64,000 nucleotides of DNA, taken from the NCBI GenBank assembly GCA_963845425.1, contig CAWJSC010000017.1:372001-436000 (forward strand), given 5' to 3'. The stretch comes from DATDAH01 sp963845425 (GTDB lineage: Bacteria > Actinomycetota > Acidimicrobiia > Acidimicrobiales > DATDAH01). Under the pieces are notes generated by a model. The model was not told the origin of the DNA and did no database searches. It saw nothing but the letters and a program-made list of their open reading frames with translations. A program made the position numbers and the translations under genes. Below, piece after piece: positions 36,639 to 44,872 of the stretch (positions within the stretch are counted from its first letter, which is position 1; every line of letters starts with the position of its first letter).

Positions 36639-37982
36639 TCAGGCCAGGATCTCTGCGACGGCTCGTTCGGCGGATTCGACGGCGCCGTCGATGTAGCCCA
36701 TCCAGTGGGTGGCGGTCTCGGTGCCGGCCCAGTGGATCGGCCCCACCGGCTGGCGGAGGGCCGGGCCGAAGCGGGTCCAGGTCCCCGTGGGGAAGTGGGC
36801 GCCGTAGCAGCCGCGGGTCCAGGGCTCGGCGGTCCAGTCGCGCTCGACGTAATCGATCGGCGTCGCCGCCTTCGGCCCGAACCAGCGCACGAGGCAGTCC
36901 ACGAAGGCCTGGCGGCGGGCGGTGGGGGACTTCTCGCCCCAGTAGAGGGCGTGGTTGCCCTCGTAGAAGCCGACCAGGATCCCGGGGTCATGGCCCGGGA
37001 CGGAGTTGTCGAAGGTCAGGCTGACCGGGCCGACGGTGGAGGCGGCCTGGCCGCTGAGGCCCTCGGTCCGCCACCACGGGTCGTCGTAGGCCACCATCAC
37101 CTTGATGACCTGGCCGTGGGGGAGCTGCTGGGTGAGCTGGTCGCGGTGCGTCGGGAGGGTCGGCTGGTAGTCGATGCGGCCCGCCAGATTCGGTGGCGCG
37201 GCCACGATCGCCCGATCGGCGGTGAACGAGCCGGCGTCGGACTCGACGGTCACCCCGTCGTCGCCCCAGGCGATCCGGCGCACGGGGGCCGAGAGGACCA
37301 CGGCGTCGCCGAGGTCCTCGGCCAGGCGCTCGCTGACCCGCCAGGTGCCGCCGACGACCCGGTCCTGTTGGGCCCCGCCGTGGACGCGGACGATCCGCTC
37401 GAGGCCGTTGCCGGAGGCGATGTAGGTCAGCCAGTGCAGCAGCGAGATGGTGTCCGGCTCGGTGGCGAGTGCGGCGGCGGTCACGATGTCGTGGAACGAC
37501 CGGGCCTGGTCCGTGCGGAGTCGGCGGTCCAGCCACGAGGCGAAGGTGATGGCATCGAGGGCGGCGGCCTCGGGCGTGGCCCAGGGGGCGGCGAGGTCGA
37601 CGGTGTCCACCAGCTTGTCCAGGGCCCGTTGGGCCTGGAAGAGGTCGACCAGGGCGAGGGGGCTGAACGGTGGGGTCTCGCCGCCGTATCGCTTCACCTT
37701 GCCCTCGGCCAGCTCCACGAGGCCATCGCCGTCGTCGTGGGTGGGGTGCCGCTCGAGGCCCAGTTCGTCGATCAGGGCGTTGATCCGGTCCTGGGTGGGG
37801 CCGACCCACTGCCCCCCCACTTCGACGGTGACCCCGGCGATCTCGTCGTTGAGGGTGCGGCCCCCGACCCGGTCCCGGGCCTCCAGCACCACGACGGACC
37901 GCCCCGCAGCCTGCAGCCGTCGGCCGGCGGTCAGGCCGGCGACCCCACCCCCCACCACGACGACATCGGTTCGCTCAGGCAC
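36639..37982 (-). CDS. Flavin monoamine oxidase family protein
   Basis: 447 residues. The Rossmann FAD motif VVVVGGGVAGLTAGRRL (residues 6-22) and the second GG-doublet motif ARDRVGGRTLN (about 37-47), with the C-terminal HWAGTETATHWMGYIDGAVESAERA, are hallmarks of amine oxidases. The W and GT of HWAGTE help bind FAD. The substrate amine is unknown. GTG 37982 begins the family N-terminus and overlaps the leuD 3' end by 8 nt, so it is probably read through from leuCD, though the link to leucine synthesis is likely only transcriptional. Confidence 0.9.
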   Translation of the reverse strand: MPERTDVVVVGGGVAGLTAGRRLQAAGRSVVVLEARDRVGGRTLNDEIAGVTVEVGGQWVGPTQDRINALIDELGLERHPTHDDGDGLVELAEGKVKRYGGETPPFSPLALVDLFQAQRALDKLVDTVDLAAPWATPEAAALDAITFASWLDRRLRTDQARSFHDIVTAAALATEPDTISLLHWLTYIASGNGLERIVRVHGGAQQDRVVGGTWRVSERLAEDLGDAVVLSAPVRRIAWGDDGVTVESDAGSFTADRAIVAAPPNLAGRIDYQPTLPTHRDQLTQQLPHGQVIKVMVAYDDPWWRTEGLSGQAASTVGPVSLTFDNSVPGHDPGILVGFYEGNHALYWGEKSPTARRQAFVDCLVRWFGPKAATPIDYVERDWTAEPWTRGCYGAHFPTGTWTRFGPALRQPVGPIHWAGTETATHWMGYIDGAVESAERAVAEILA

Positions 37983-38571
37983 GCACCGACGGTAGCCAGG
38001 TGGGGCGGGACGTCTCGTAGGTGTCGATGTCGGTGACGTGCCGGAGGCTGAGGCCGATGTCGTCGAGGCCGTTGACCAGGCGGTGTCGGGTGTTCTCGTC
38101 CATCTCGAAATCGGCCTCGATGCCGGCCGCGGGGGCAGCGACCGTGCCCCGCTCGACGTCGATGGTGATCTCCAGGGTCGGGTCGTCTTCCACCGCCCGC
38201 ATGAGGGCCTCACCCACCGCGGCGTCCACCGGCACGGGCACGAGCCCACACTTGGTCGCGTTGTTGCGGAAGATGTCGGCGAAGCGGGGGGAGATGACCG
38301 CCCGGAACCCGTAGTCCTGGATGGCCCACACGGCGTGCTCGCGGGAGGACCCCGTGCCGAAGTTGGGCCCGGCGACGAGGATCGAGGCCCCCGCGTACTG
38401 CTCGTCGTTGAGGACGAAGTCCCGGTCGTCGCGCCACTCCGAGAAGAGGCCCCGACCGAATCCGGTGCGCTCCACCCGCTTGAGCCAGTCGCTGGGGATG
38501 ATCTGGTCGGTGTCCACGTCGGACCGGTCGAGAGGGACGGCCGTCCCCGTGACCACGCTCACGGCTTCCAT
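37975..38571 (-). CDS. leuD: 3-isopropylmalate dehydratase, small subunit
   Basis: 198 residues. Partner of LeuC in the aconitase-type isomerisation of 2- to 3-isopropylmalate (and citramalate to methylmalate derivatives for isoleucine). VDTDQIIPSDWLKR (about residues 19-32) and the substrate-recognition loop FGTGSSREHAVWAI (about 71-84) are conserved. It lies 13 nt after leuC. The leuCD heterodimer is expected to serve both leucine synthesis and the CimA route. Confidence 0.96.
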   Translation of the reverse strand: MEAVSVVTGTAVPLDRSDVDTDQIIPSDWLKRVERTGFGRGLFSEWRDDRDFVLNDEQYAGASILVAGPNFGTGSSREHAVWAIQDYGFRAVISPRFADIFRNNATKCGLVPVPVDAAVGEALMRAVEDDPTLEITIDVERGTVAAPAAGIEADFEMDENTRHRLVNGLDDIGLSLRHVTDIDTYETSRPTWLPSVRA

Positions 38572-38584
38572 CAGTTGTCGCTCC

Positions 38585-39985
38585 TCAGTTCAGGTCGTCG
38601 GGGGTGGCGAAGGTGCCGGCGATCGCGGTGGCGGCGGCCACGGCCGGGGAGACGAGGTGGGTACGCCCCCCCCGGCCCTGGCGACCTTCGAAGTTGCGGT
38701 TGCTGGTGGAGGCGGCCCGCTCGCCCACCGCCAGCTTGTCGGGGTTCATGGCCAGGCACATCGAACAGCCCGGCTGACGCCAGTCGAAGCCCGCCGCGGT
38801 GAGGATCCTGTCGAGGCCCTCGGCCTCGGCCTGCTCCTTGACCTTGCCCGAGCCGGGGACGACCAGGGTGCGGATCCCGTCGGCCACGTGCCGGCCCTCG
38901 GCCACCGCGGCCACGGCCCGGAGGTCCTCGATGCGGCCGTTGGTGCACGAGCCGATGAACACGGTGTCGACCTTCACGTCCCGCATGGGTGTGCCCGCCT
39001 CGAGGCCCATGTAGGCCAGCGCCCGTTCGGCGGCGTCACGCTCGGACGCCTCGGCGAAGTCGCCGGGGGAGGGCACCGCGGCGTCGAGGGGGATGACCTG
39101 GGCCGGGTTCGTACCCCAGGTCACGTGCGGCGACAGGGTGGCGGCGTCGATCGCCACCTCCTTGTCGAAGACGGCGTCGTCGTCGGTGACCAGGGTGCGC
39201 CAGTCGGCCACGGCCTGGTCCCAGGCCGCCCCGGTCGGAGCTGACGGGCGACCCTCGAGGTAGGCGAAGGTCGTGTCGTCGGGGGCCACGAGGCCGGCCC
39301 GGGCGCCTGCCTCGATCGACATGTTGCAGACGGTCATCCGCCCTTCCATCGACAGGGCCCGGATGGCCGAGCCCCGGTATTCGATGACCGAGCCGATCCC
39401 GCCGCCGGTGCCGATCCGGCCGATGATGGCCAGCACGACGTCCTTGGCCGTCACGCCGGCGGGCAGGGCGCCGTCGACGGTGACCGCCATGGTCCCGGGG
39501 CGACGCTGGGGGAGGGTCTGGGTGGCCAGGACGTGCTCCACCTCACTGGTCCCGATGCCGAAGGCGAGGGCGCCGAAGGCCCCGTGGGTGGAGGTGTGGG
39601 AGTCGCCGCAGACGATGGTCATGCCGGGCTGGGTGAGACCCTGTTCGGGGCCGATGATGTGCACGATGCCCTGGCCGGGATCGCCCATGGAATGGAGGCG
39701 GATGCCGAACTCGGCGGCGTTGGCCCGCAGCGTCTCGACCTGGGTCAGCGAGATGGGGTCCTCGATGGGGCCGAGGGTGGTGGGGACGTTGTGGTCCTCG
39801 GTCGCCACCGTCAGGTCCGGGCGGCGCACGGGGCGGCCGGCGATGCGCAGGCCGTCGAAGGCCTGCGGGGAGGTCACCTCGTGGACGAGGTGCAGGTCGA
39901 TGTAGAGCAGGTCGGGCTCACCGCTCGCGCTGCCGTAGTGCACGACGTGGCGGTCCCAGACCTTCTCGGAGAGCGTCTTGGCCAT
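38585..39985 (-). CDS. leuC: 3-isopropylmalate dehydratase, large subunit
   Basis: 466 residues with the 4Fe-4S cysteines in FIGSCTNGRIEDL (about residue 344) and PGCSMCLAMNPD (about 403-414), plus CGDSHTSTHGAFGALAFGIG (its first part near residue 125). ATG 39985 has GAAGGATCCCCG before it. It is first in leuC-leuD-amine oxidase and divergent from an IclR-type regulator, an arrangement conserved in actinobacteria where that regulator (NdgR/LtbR) represses leuCD. A palindrome lies in the intergenic region. Confidence 0.97.
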   Translation of the reverse strand: MAKTLSEKVWDRHVVHYGSASGEPDLLYIDLHLVHEVTSPQAFDGLRIAGRPVRRPDLTVATEDHNVPTTLGPIEDPISLTQVETLRANAAEFGIRLHSMGDPGQGIVHIIGPEQGLTQPGMTIVCGDSHTSTHGAFGALAFGIGTSEVEHVLATQTLPQRRPGTMAVTVDGALPAGVTAKDVVLAIIGRIGTGGGIGSVIEYRGSAIRALSMEGRMTVCNMSIEAGARAGLVAPDDTTFAYLEGRPSAPTGAAWDQAVADWRTLVTDDDAVFDKEVAIDAATLSPHVTWGTNPAQVIPLDAAVPSPGDFAEASERDAAERALAYMGLEAGTPMRDVKVDTVFIGSCTNGRIEDLRAVAAVAEGRHVADGIRTLVVPGSGKVKEQAEAEGLDRILTAAGFDWRQPGCSMCLAMNPDKLAVGERAASTSNRNFEGRQGRGGRTHLVSPAVAAATAIAGTFATPDDLN

Positions 39986-40010
39986 CGGGGATCCTTCGGT
40001 TCCGGTCGCT

Positions 40011-40033
40011 GTCTCGAATAGTGAGACTAGAAT
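40011..40033. promoter_or_regulatory. Palindrome and -10 box between leuC and the IclR regulator
   Basis: GTCTC (40011-40015) and GAGAC (40023-40027) form an inverted repeat with a 7-nt centre. It is immediately followed by TAGAAT (40028-40033), a -10 candidate 8 nt before GTG 40042. The palindrome is a good operator candidate for the adjacent regulator, able to control both divergent genes. Binding is inferred. Confidence 0.5.
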
Positions 40034-40041
40034 CTTGCTTT

Positions 40042-40686
40042 GTGGAACCCAGGCTAAGCGGTGTCGGCACGATCGACAAGGGGGTACGGGTCCTGGCCGC
40101 CGTCGAGGCGGTCGGGCCCTGCGCCCTCGCCGACCTCGTCGAGGCCACCGGCCTGTCCAGGGCCACCACCCACCGGCTGGCCGTGGCCCTCGAGACCCAC
40201 GGCCTCCTGCGTCGGACCACTGACGGCCGGTTCGCCCTCGGCCTGCGTCTGGTGGGCCTCGGGCGGGCGGCGGCCGACGGCCTGCCCCTGGCCGAGGTCG
40301 CGGGGCCCGCCCTCCTCGCCCTCCGGGACGCCACCGGCGAGAGCGTGCAGCTCTACGTCCGCGCCGGCGACGAGCGGGTCTGTGTGGCGTCGCTGGAGTC
40401 GCCCCACGGCCTCCGTACCATCGTGCCGATGGGTGCCGCCCTCCCGCTCGACCGGGGCTCTGCCGGCCGGGTGCTGACCAGCGTCACCACCGGTTGGGTC
40501 GACAGCGTCGAGGAGCGCGAGCGGGGTGTGGCCTCGGTCAGCGCCGCGGTTCGGGGTGCCGACGGCCAGGTGCTGGCCGCGGTCAGCGTGTCGGGCCCCA
40601 TCGAGCGCACGACCCGCTCGCCCGGCGAGCGCTACGGCGCGGCCGTCGACGCCGCGGCGCGGGCCATCGAGGCCGCCTCCGCGTGA
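40042..40686 (+). CDS. IclR-family regulator of leucine genes (NdgR/LtbR-like)
   Basis: 214 residues: an N-terminal winged helix (GVGTIDKGVRVLAAVEAVGP, then LVEATGLSRATTHRLAVAL) and a C-terminal effector domain with CVASLESPHGLRTIVPMGAALPL, ending AAVSVSGPIERTTRSPG. The overall sequence and the position divergent from leuCD match actinobacterial NdgR/LtbR, which controls leuCD, leuB and other amino-acid genes. GTG 40042 is preferred: TAGAAT lies 8 nt upstream, as in other leaderless genes here; GTG 40021 would add seven residues and start inside the palindrome. The ppx gene follows 10 nt after the stop. Confidence 0.85.
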   Translation: MEPRLSGVGTIDKGVRVLAAVEAVGPCALADLVEATGLSRATTHRLAVALETHGLLRRTTDGRFALGLRLVGLGRAAADGLPLAEVAGPALLALRDATGESVQLYVRAGDERVCVASLESPHGLRTIVPMGAALPLDRGSAGRVLTSVTTGWVDSVEERERGVASVSAAVRGADGQVLAAVSVSGPIERTTRSPGERYGAAVDAAARAIEAASA

Positions 40687-40696
40687 CGGGCCACCC

Positions 40697-42256
40697 GTGA
40701 CCGACGCTCCGCTCCTGGCGGCCATCGACATCGGCACCAACTCGGTGCACCTCGTCGTGGCTCGGGCCGTGGCCGCCGACCGCTTCGAGATCGTCGCCCG
40801 CGAGAAGGACATGGTCCGCCTCGGCCACGGCGGCGGCGAGATGAAGCGGCTGGAGGACGACGCCATCGGCCGGGCCGTGGCCGCCCTCGGCCGGCAGCGG
40901 GCGATCGCCGAGGCCCACGGGGCCGAGGTCCGGGCGGTAGCGACCAGCGCGGTGCGCGAGGCGGAGAACCGTCACGTCTTCCTGCGCCGGGCCTCGCTCG
41001 AGGCCGGCGTCCGGGTCGAAGTCATCTCCGGGTTCGAGGAGGCCCGCCTCATCCACCTCGGCGTGCTCCAGGCAGTTCCTGTCTATGACCGGCGGGTGCT
41101 GGTGGTGGACATCGGCGGGGGGAGCACCGAGATCGTGCTTGGTGAGCGGGACGAGGCCATCGTCGCCCGCAGCCTCAAACTCGGGGCCATCCGGCTGACC
41201 GACCGCTTCTTCCCGGATGATGTGATCAAGAGCAAGGCGGTCACGCGTGCCCGGCACCACATCCAGGGCGTCCTGGCGCCGATGCGGCGGGAGATCGACC
41301 GGTTCGACGTGGCCGTCGCCAGCTCGGGGACGGCGCAGAGCGTGGCCGCCATGGCCCTCGCGGCGCGGGGGGTGGATCCCGTCCAGAGCCTCAATCAGGT
41401 GGTGATCAGCGTCGCCGAACTGGCCGGGGTCGTCGAGTCCCTGCTGGCGGCGCCCACCGTGGCCGAGCGTCGGAAGATCCCGGGCCTCGACGCCGGCCGG
41501 GCCGACATCGTCGTCGCCGGGGCCCTGGTGCTCGAGGAGGTCCTCAGCGCCTTCGGGGCCACCGAGGTGATGATCTCGGAGTCGGCCCTGCGGGAGGGGG
41601 TCCTGGCCGACACCTACCGGCGCACCCATGGCGGGTCGCTGCACCACCTCCGCGACATCCGTCGGCGGGGCGTCCTGCACCTCGCGGAGCTCACCGACGA
41701 CGACCCCGAGCACTCCGAGAGGTCAGCCCACCTCGCGCTCCAGCTCTTCGACCAGCTCGCGGTCTGGCACGGTCTCGACGACGGAGCCCGGGAGCTGCTC
41801 GAGGCCGCCGCGCTGCTGTGCAACGTCGGCCTGTTCATCTCCCACTCCGGCCATCACAAGCACAGCTACTACGTGATCCGGAACTCCGAGCACCTCACCG
41901 GGTTCACCGATGCCGAGATCGAGCTCATCGCCCAGGTGGCTCGCTACCACCGCAAGAGCCCACCCAAGGCCAAGCACGAGACCTTCACCGCGCTGGAGGA
42001 CGCCGATCAGCAGGTGGTCCGCACCCTGGCCGGGATCCTGCGGGTGGCGATCGGCCTGGACCGGGCCCACCGCGGCAGCGTCGGAGCCGTGCAGTGCCTC
42101 GAGGAAGCGGACGGCCTGGTCATCGAGATCGAGCCCGCGGCCGGCGCGGACACCACCGTGGAGCTCTGGTCGGCCGACGAGCGCAAGGGCCTGCTGGCCG
42201 ACGTGCTCGACCGACCGGTCGAGGTCAGGACCGCCGAGGCGCTCAGCGGGCGTTGA
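40697..42256 (+). CDS. Exopolyphosphatase / guanosine pentaphosphate phosphohydrolase (Ppx/GppA)
   Basis: 519 residues with the actin-like ATPase fold: AAIDIGTNSVHLVVA (residues 7-21) and VVDIGGGSTEIVLG (about 136-149), then a C-terminal HD-type helical domain (CNVGLFISHSGHHKHSYYVI, about 375-394). It hydrolyses polyphosphate and/or pppGpp, linking it to phosphate storage and the stringent response. The long form with HD domain resembles Ppx/GppA of proteobacteria more than the short actinobacterial Ppx. GTG 40697 is right after the IclR gene, so they may be co-transcribed. The 3' end overlaps the convergent hydrolase by 14 nt. Confidence 0.9.
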   Translation: MTDAPLLAAIDIGTNSVHLVVARAVAADRFEIVAREKDMVRLGHGGGEMKRLEDDAIGRAVAALGRQRAIAEAHGAEVRAVATSAVREAENRHVFLRRASLEAGVRVEVISGFEEARLIHLGVLQAVPVYDRRVLVVDIGGGSTEIVLGERDEAIVARSLKLGAIRLTDRFFPDDVIKSKAVTRARHHIQGVLAPMRREIDRFDVAVASSGTAQSVAAMALAARGVDPVQSLNQVVISVAELAGVVESLLAAPTVAERRKIPGLDAGRADIVVAGALVLEEVLSAFGATEVMISESALREGVLADTYRRTHGGSLHHLRDIRRRGVLHLAELTDDDPEHSERSAHLALQLFDQLAVWHGLDDGARELLEAAALLCNVGLFISHSGHHKHSYYVIRNSEHLTGFTDAEIELIAQVARYHRKSPPKAKHETFTALEDADQQVVRTLAGILRVAIGLDRAHRGSVGAVQCLEEADGLVIEIEPAAGADTTVELWSADERKGLLADVLDRPVEVRTAEALSGR

Positions 42257-43100
42257 CGGCGCGGCCGGCCACGTCCCGGGCGGCGGCCACCAGCGCGGGG
42301 ACGAAGACCTCCGGCTCGACCACACACCCACCGTGGTCGATCGGGACCGGGTGCACCACAGCCTCGGGGATGGCTGCCGCCAGCTTGGCCTGCCGCGACG
42401 GCGGGACGATCCGGTCCGCCTCGGTCAGCACCACGGAGGTGGGGACGTCGACGCCGCCGACCCACGCGTGCGAGGAGAAGGCGCCGATGGCCTGCCCGGC
42501 CTCGAGCACCATGCGGGGGTCACCCGCCTCGAACTCGTCCCGGGCCCAGTCCGACAGGCCGGGTCGGCGCCCGATGACCCGGCGGGCGGCGCGTCGCTGG
42601 GCCGTCTCGGGCACGACCCGGGCGGCGGCGGCCATGGCCCCGAGGGCGGCGAACCCGCCGACGGCAGACCGGTTGCCGCGGAAGTTGCGAGCCGTCGCGC
42701 CGAGCACCAGGCCGTCGACCCGGTCGCGGTGGCGATGCCAGACGAGCTGGGCCACGAGGCCGCCCATCGAGTAGCCGATCGGGATGAACCGGTCGATGCC
42801 GAGGGTGTCGGCCAGGGCGACGGCATCATCCGCGCAGTCGGCCAGCCGGAAGCGCCGGTTGGTGCGGATGCCCCGGCCGTGGCCCCGGTGGTCGAGGGCG
42901 ACGACCCGGAAGTGCTCCGCCAGCGGCTCGTAGGCCGGGAACCAGTTGAGGTCCGCGGTGGCCGTCCAACCGTGCAGGAGGAGGACGGTCGGCGCCCCGT
43001 GACCGGCCCGGCTGGGCCGGTCACGATGGAACGTCGTGCCGCGCCCGGGCAGGTGGATCGGCCCGCCGGGAGGGAGCGAGGGCGTGCTGATGGCGGTCAC
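42243..43100 (-). CDS. Alpha/beta-fold hydrolase
   Basis: 285 residues. LLLHGWTATADLNWFPAY carries the oxyanion-hole loop, the nucleophile elbow is GYSMGGLVAQLVW (about residue 125), the acid lies in LTEADRIVPPSRQ (about 235) and the histidine in IDHGGCVVEPE (about 260). The substrate is unknown; esterase or lipase activity is likely. GTG 43100 is chosen because upstream residues are Ala/Gly-rich and unlike the family. The stop lies inside the 3' end of the convergent ppx gene. Confidence 0.85.
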   Translation of the reverse strand: MTAISTPSLPPGGPIHLPGRGTTFHRDRPSRAGHGAPTVLLLHGWTATADLNWFPAYEPLAEHFRVVALDHRGHGRGIRTNRRFRLADCADDAVALADTLGIDRFIPIGYSMGGLVAQLVWHRHRDRVDGLVLGATARNFRGNRSAVGGFAALGAMAAAARVVPETAQRRAARRVIGRRPGLSDWARDEFEAGDPRMVLEAGQAIGAFSSHAWVGGVDVPTSVVLTEADRIVPPSRQAKLAAAIPEAVVHPVPIDHGGCVVEPEVFVPALVAAARDVAGRAVNAR

Positions 43101-43175
43101 GCCCGTTTGCCTCTGGCTCGCCGGCGCCGCCGATCCCGCGGCCGCGGCCGGCCGCCCCACGCCGTTGCGCAGCGT

Positions 43176-43646
43176 CTATGCATCCACCGAGACGATCTCG
43201 ACGCGGAGGGTGCCGCCGGGAGTCTCCGCCTCGACGGTGTCGCCCGCTTCGGCCCCGAGGAGGGCCCGGCCGATGGGGGAGCCGGGCGACATGATCTCGA
43301 TGCCGTCCCGCTTCTCCTCGATGGAGCCGAGCAGGTAGGTCTCGACGTCGTCGTCGCCCTCGTAGCGGATGGCCACGAGCGAGCCGGCGGCCACGGTGCC
43401 GTCGCCCGAGCCGCCCTCGACGATCTCGGCCCGCTCGATCATGGCTTCGAGGTCCCGGATCCGGGCCTCGGTCTGGCCCTGTTCCTCCTTGGCGGCGTGG
43501 TAATCGCCGTTCTCCTTGAGGTCGCCGAGCTCGCGGGCGGCCTCGATGCGCTTGGCGATGTCGATGCGCCAGACCGTGGTCAGGTGCTGGTGCTCCTCCT
43601 TCAGCCGGTCGAACGTGGCCTGGGTGAGCGGGATGTTCTCAGCCAT
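43176..43646 (-). CDS. greA: Transcription elongation factor GreA
   Basis: 156 residues: an N-terminal coiled-coil finger (TQATFDRLKEEHQHL through ARELGDLKENGDYHAAKEEQ), with the acidic tip residues in the LGDLKENGDY turn, and a C-terminal FKBP-like domain (IMSPGSPIGRALLGAEAGDTV is its conserved part). It rescues backtracked RNA polymerase by stimulating RNA cleavage. TAGCCT (43658-43653, minus strand) lies 6 nt before ATG 43646, a clean leaderless promoter. Confidence 0.96.
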   Translation of the reverse strand: MAENIPLTQATFDRLKEEHQHLTTVWRIDIAKRIEAARELGDLKENGDYHAAKEEQGQTEARIRDLEAMIERAEIVEGGSGDGTVAAGSLVAIRYEGDDDVETYLLGSIEEKRDGIEIMSPGSPIGRALLGAEAGDTVEAETPGGTLRVEIVSVDA

Positions 43647-43709
43647 CCCGAAAGGCTAGGAGCATCCGGAGGGCCGGGCTACCGCCGTGCCTTCTCGTGT
43701 TCGCCGAGG

Positions 43710-43738
43710 TTGACGATCGGCGGTCGACCCCCGAGACT
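43710..43738 (+). promoter_or_regulatory. Promoter of the leuB leader
   Basis: TTGACG (43710-43715), 17-nt spacer, GAGACT (43733-43738), then 7 nt to the leader GTG 43746. The spacing and hexamers are nearly the same as at the leuA leader. Confidence 0.7.
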
Positions 43739-43745
43739 GGAAGAC

Positions 43746-43784
43746 GTGAAGCGCCACCTCGCGCCCATCATCCTCATTCCCTAG
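43746..43784 (+). CDS. leuB leader peptide (attenuation)
   Basis: A 12-residue ORF starting with GTG, MKRHLAPIILIP, with Ile-Ile-Leu-Ile codons just before the stop and a Leu at position 5. It precedes two hairpins and leuB-ilvE-cimA. The Ile-rich composition fits an operon that also contains the citramalate (isoleucine) gene. The sequence after the stop resembles that of the ilvB leader. Confidence 0.8.
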   Translation: MKRHLAPIILIP

Positions 43785-43840
43785 CGCGCGCCGTTCCCGG
43801 CACGCGCTCCTCGACCGTCCACCTCGGTGGGCGGTTTCTT
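43784..43840 (+). terminator. leuB attenuator hairpins
   Basis: GCGCGCGCCG (43784-43793) pairs imperfectly with CGGCACGCGC (43798-43807) as a first hairpin. The terminator is CCGTCCACC (43815-43823) with GGTGGGCGG (43826-43834), one T-G pair, followed by TTTCTTCGTT. Confidence 0.75.
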
Positions 43841-43896
43841 CGTTCCCGAGCCGGGTTGGGACCGCCCCGACCCAGGCGCAGAAAGGACCTGACAAC

Positions 43897-44871
43897 GTGA
43901 CCCACCGCATCGGTGTGATCGGCGGCGACGGCATCGGCCCCGAGGTCGTGGCCGAGGGGCTGAAGGTCGTGCGGGCCGCGGGCGTGGAGCTCGAGACCGT
44001 CGACTACGACCTCGGCGGCGCCCGCTACCTGCGCGACGGCGTGGTCCTGCCCGACGAGGTCCTCGAGGAGTGGCGGGGTCTCGATGCCCTCTTCCTCGGC
44101 GCCGTGGGCACGCCCGACGTCCCGCCGGGGGTGATCGAGCGGGGCCTCTTGCTGAAGATGCGCTTCGCCCTGGACCTCTATGTCAACCTGCGTCCCTTCC
44201 TGCACCCGCCCACCGTCGACTTCCTCGTGGTGCGGGAGAACACCGAGGGGACCTACGCCGGCGAGGGCGGCTTCCTACGCAAGGACACGCCCCATGAGAT
44301 CGCCACCCAGGGCTCGGTCAACACCCGCATGGGGGTCGAGCGGGCCGTGCGCTACGCGTTCGACCTGGCCCGCAGCCGTGACCGGCGCCACCTCACCCTG
44401 GTGCACAAGACCAACGTGCTGACCTTCGCCGGAGACCTCTGGGAGCGGGCCTTCAACGAGGTCGCGACCGAGTACCCCGAGGTCGAGACGGCGTACCACC
44501 ACGTCGATGCCGCGTGCATCCACTTCGTGCAGGACCCCGGCCGGTACGACGTCATCGTCACCGACAACCTGTTCGGCGACATCCTCACCGATCTCGGTGG
44601 CGCGGTGTCCGGGGGGATCGGGCGCGCCGCCTCGGCCAACCTGAACCCCGCCCGCACCGGCCCCTCCATGTTCGAGCCCGTTCACGGCTCGGCCCCCGAC
44701 ATCGCGGGGACCGGGACGGCTGATCCCACCGCGGCGGTGTTGTCCGCGGCGATGATGCTCGAGTACCTGGGCGACGCCGACGCCGCCGTCCGGATCAAGA
44801 AGGCGTGCGCCGAACCGGCGCCACAGGGGAGCACCGCCGACATCGGCGATGCCATCGCAGAAAGAGTCTGA
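43897..44871 (+). CDS. leuB: 3-isopropylmalate dehydrogenase
   Basis: 324 residues, the short actinobacterial type. It oxidises and decarboxylates 3-isopropylmalate with NAD; with CimA products it would give 2-oxobutyrate. GVIGGDGIGPEVVAEGL (residues 6-22), RENTEGTYAGEGG (about 110), HKTNVL (about 169), VTDNLFGDILTDLGGAVSG (about 224) and EPVHGSAPDIAGTG (about 265) cover substrate and cofactor sites. GTG 43897 follows AGAAAGGACCTGACAAC. ilvE begins 1 nt after its stop. Confidence 0.96.
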   Translation: MTHRIGVIGGDGIGPEVVAEGLKVVRAAGVELETVDYDLGGARYLRDGVVLPDEVLEEWRGLDALFLGAVGTPDVPPGVIERGLLLKMRFALDLYVNLRPFLHPPTVDFLVVRENTEGTYAGEGGFLRKDTPHEIATQGSVNTRMGVERAVRYAFDLARSRDRRHLTLVHKTNVLTFAGDLWERAFNEVATEYPEVETAYHHVDAACIHFVQDPGRYDVIVTDNLFGDILTDLGGAVSGGIGRAASANLNPARTGPSMFEPVHGSAPDIAGTGTADPTAAVLSAAMMLEYLGDADAAVRIKKACAEPAPQGSTADIGDAIAERV

Positions 44872-44872
44872 G

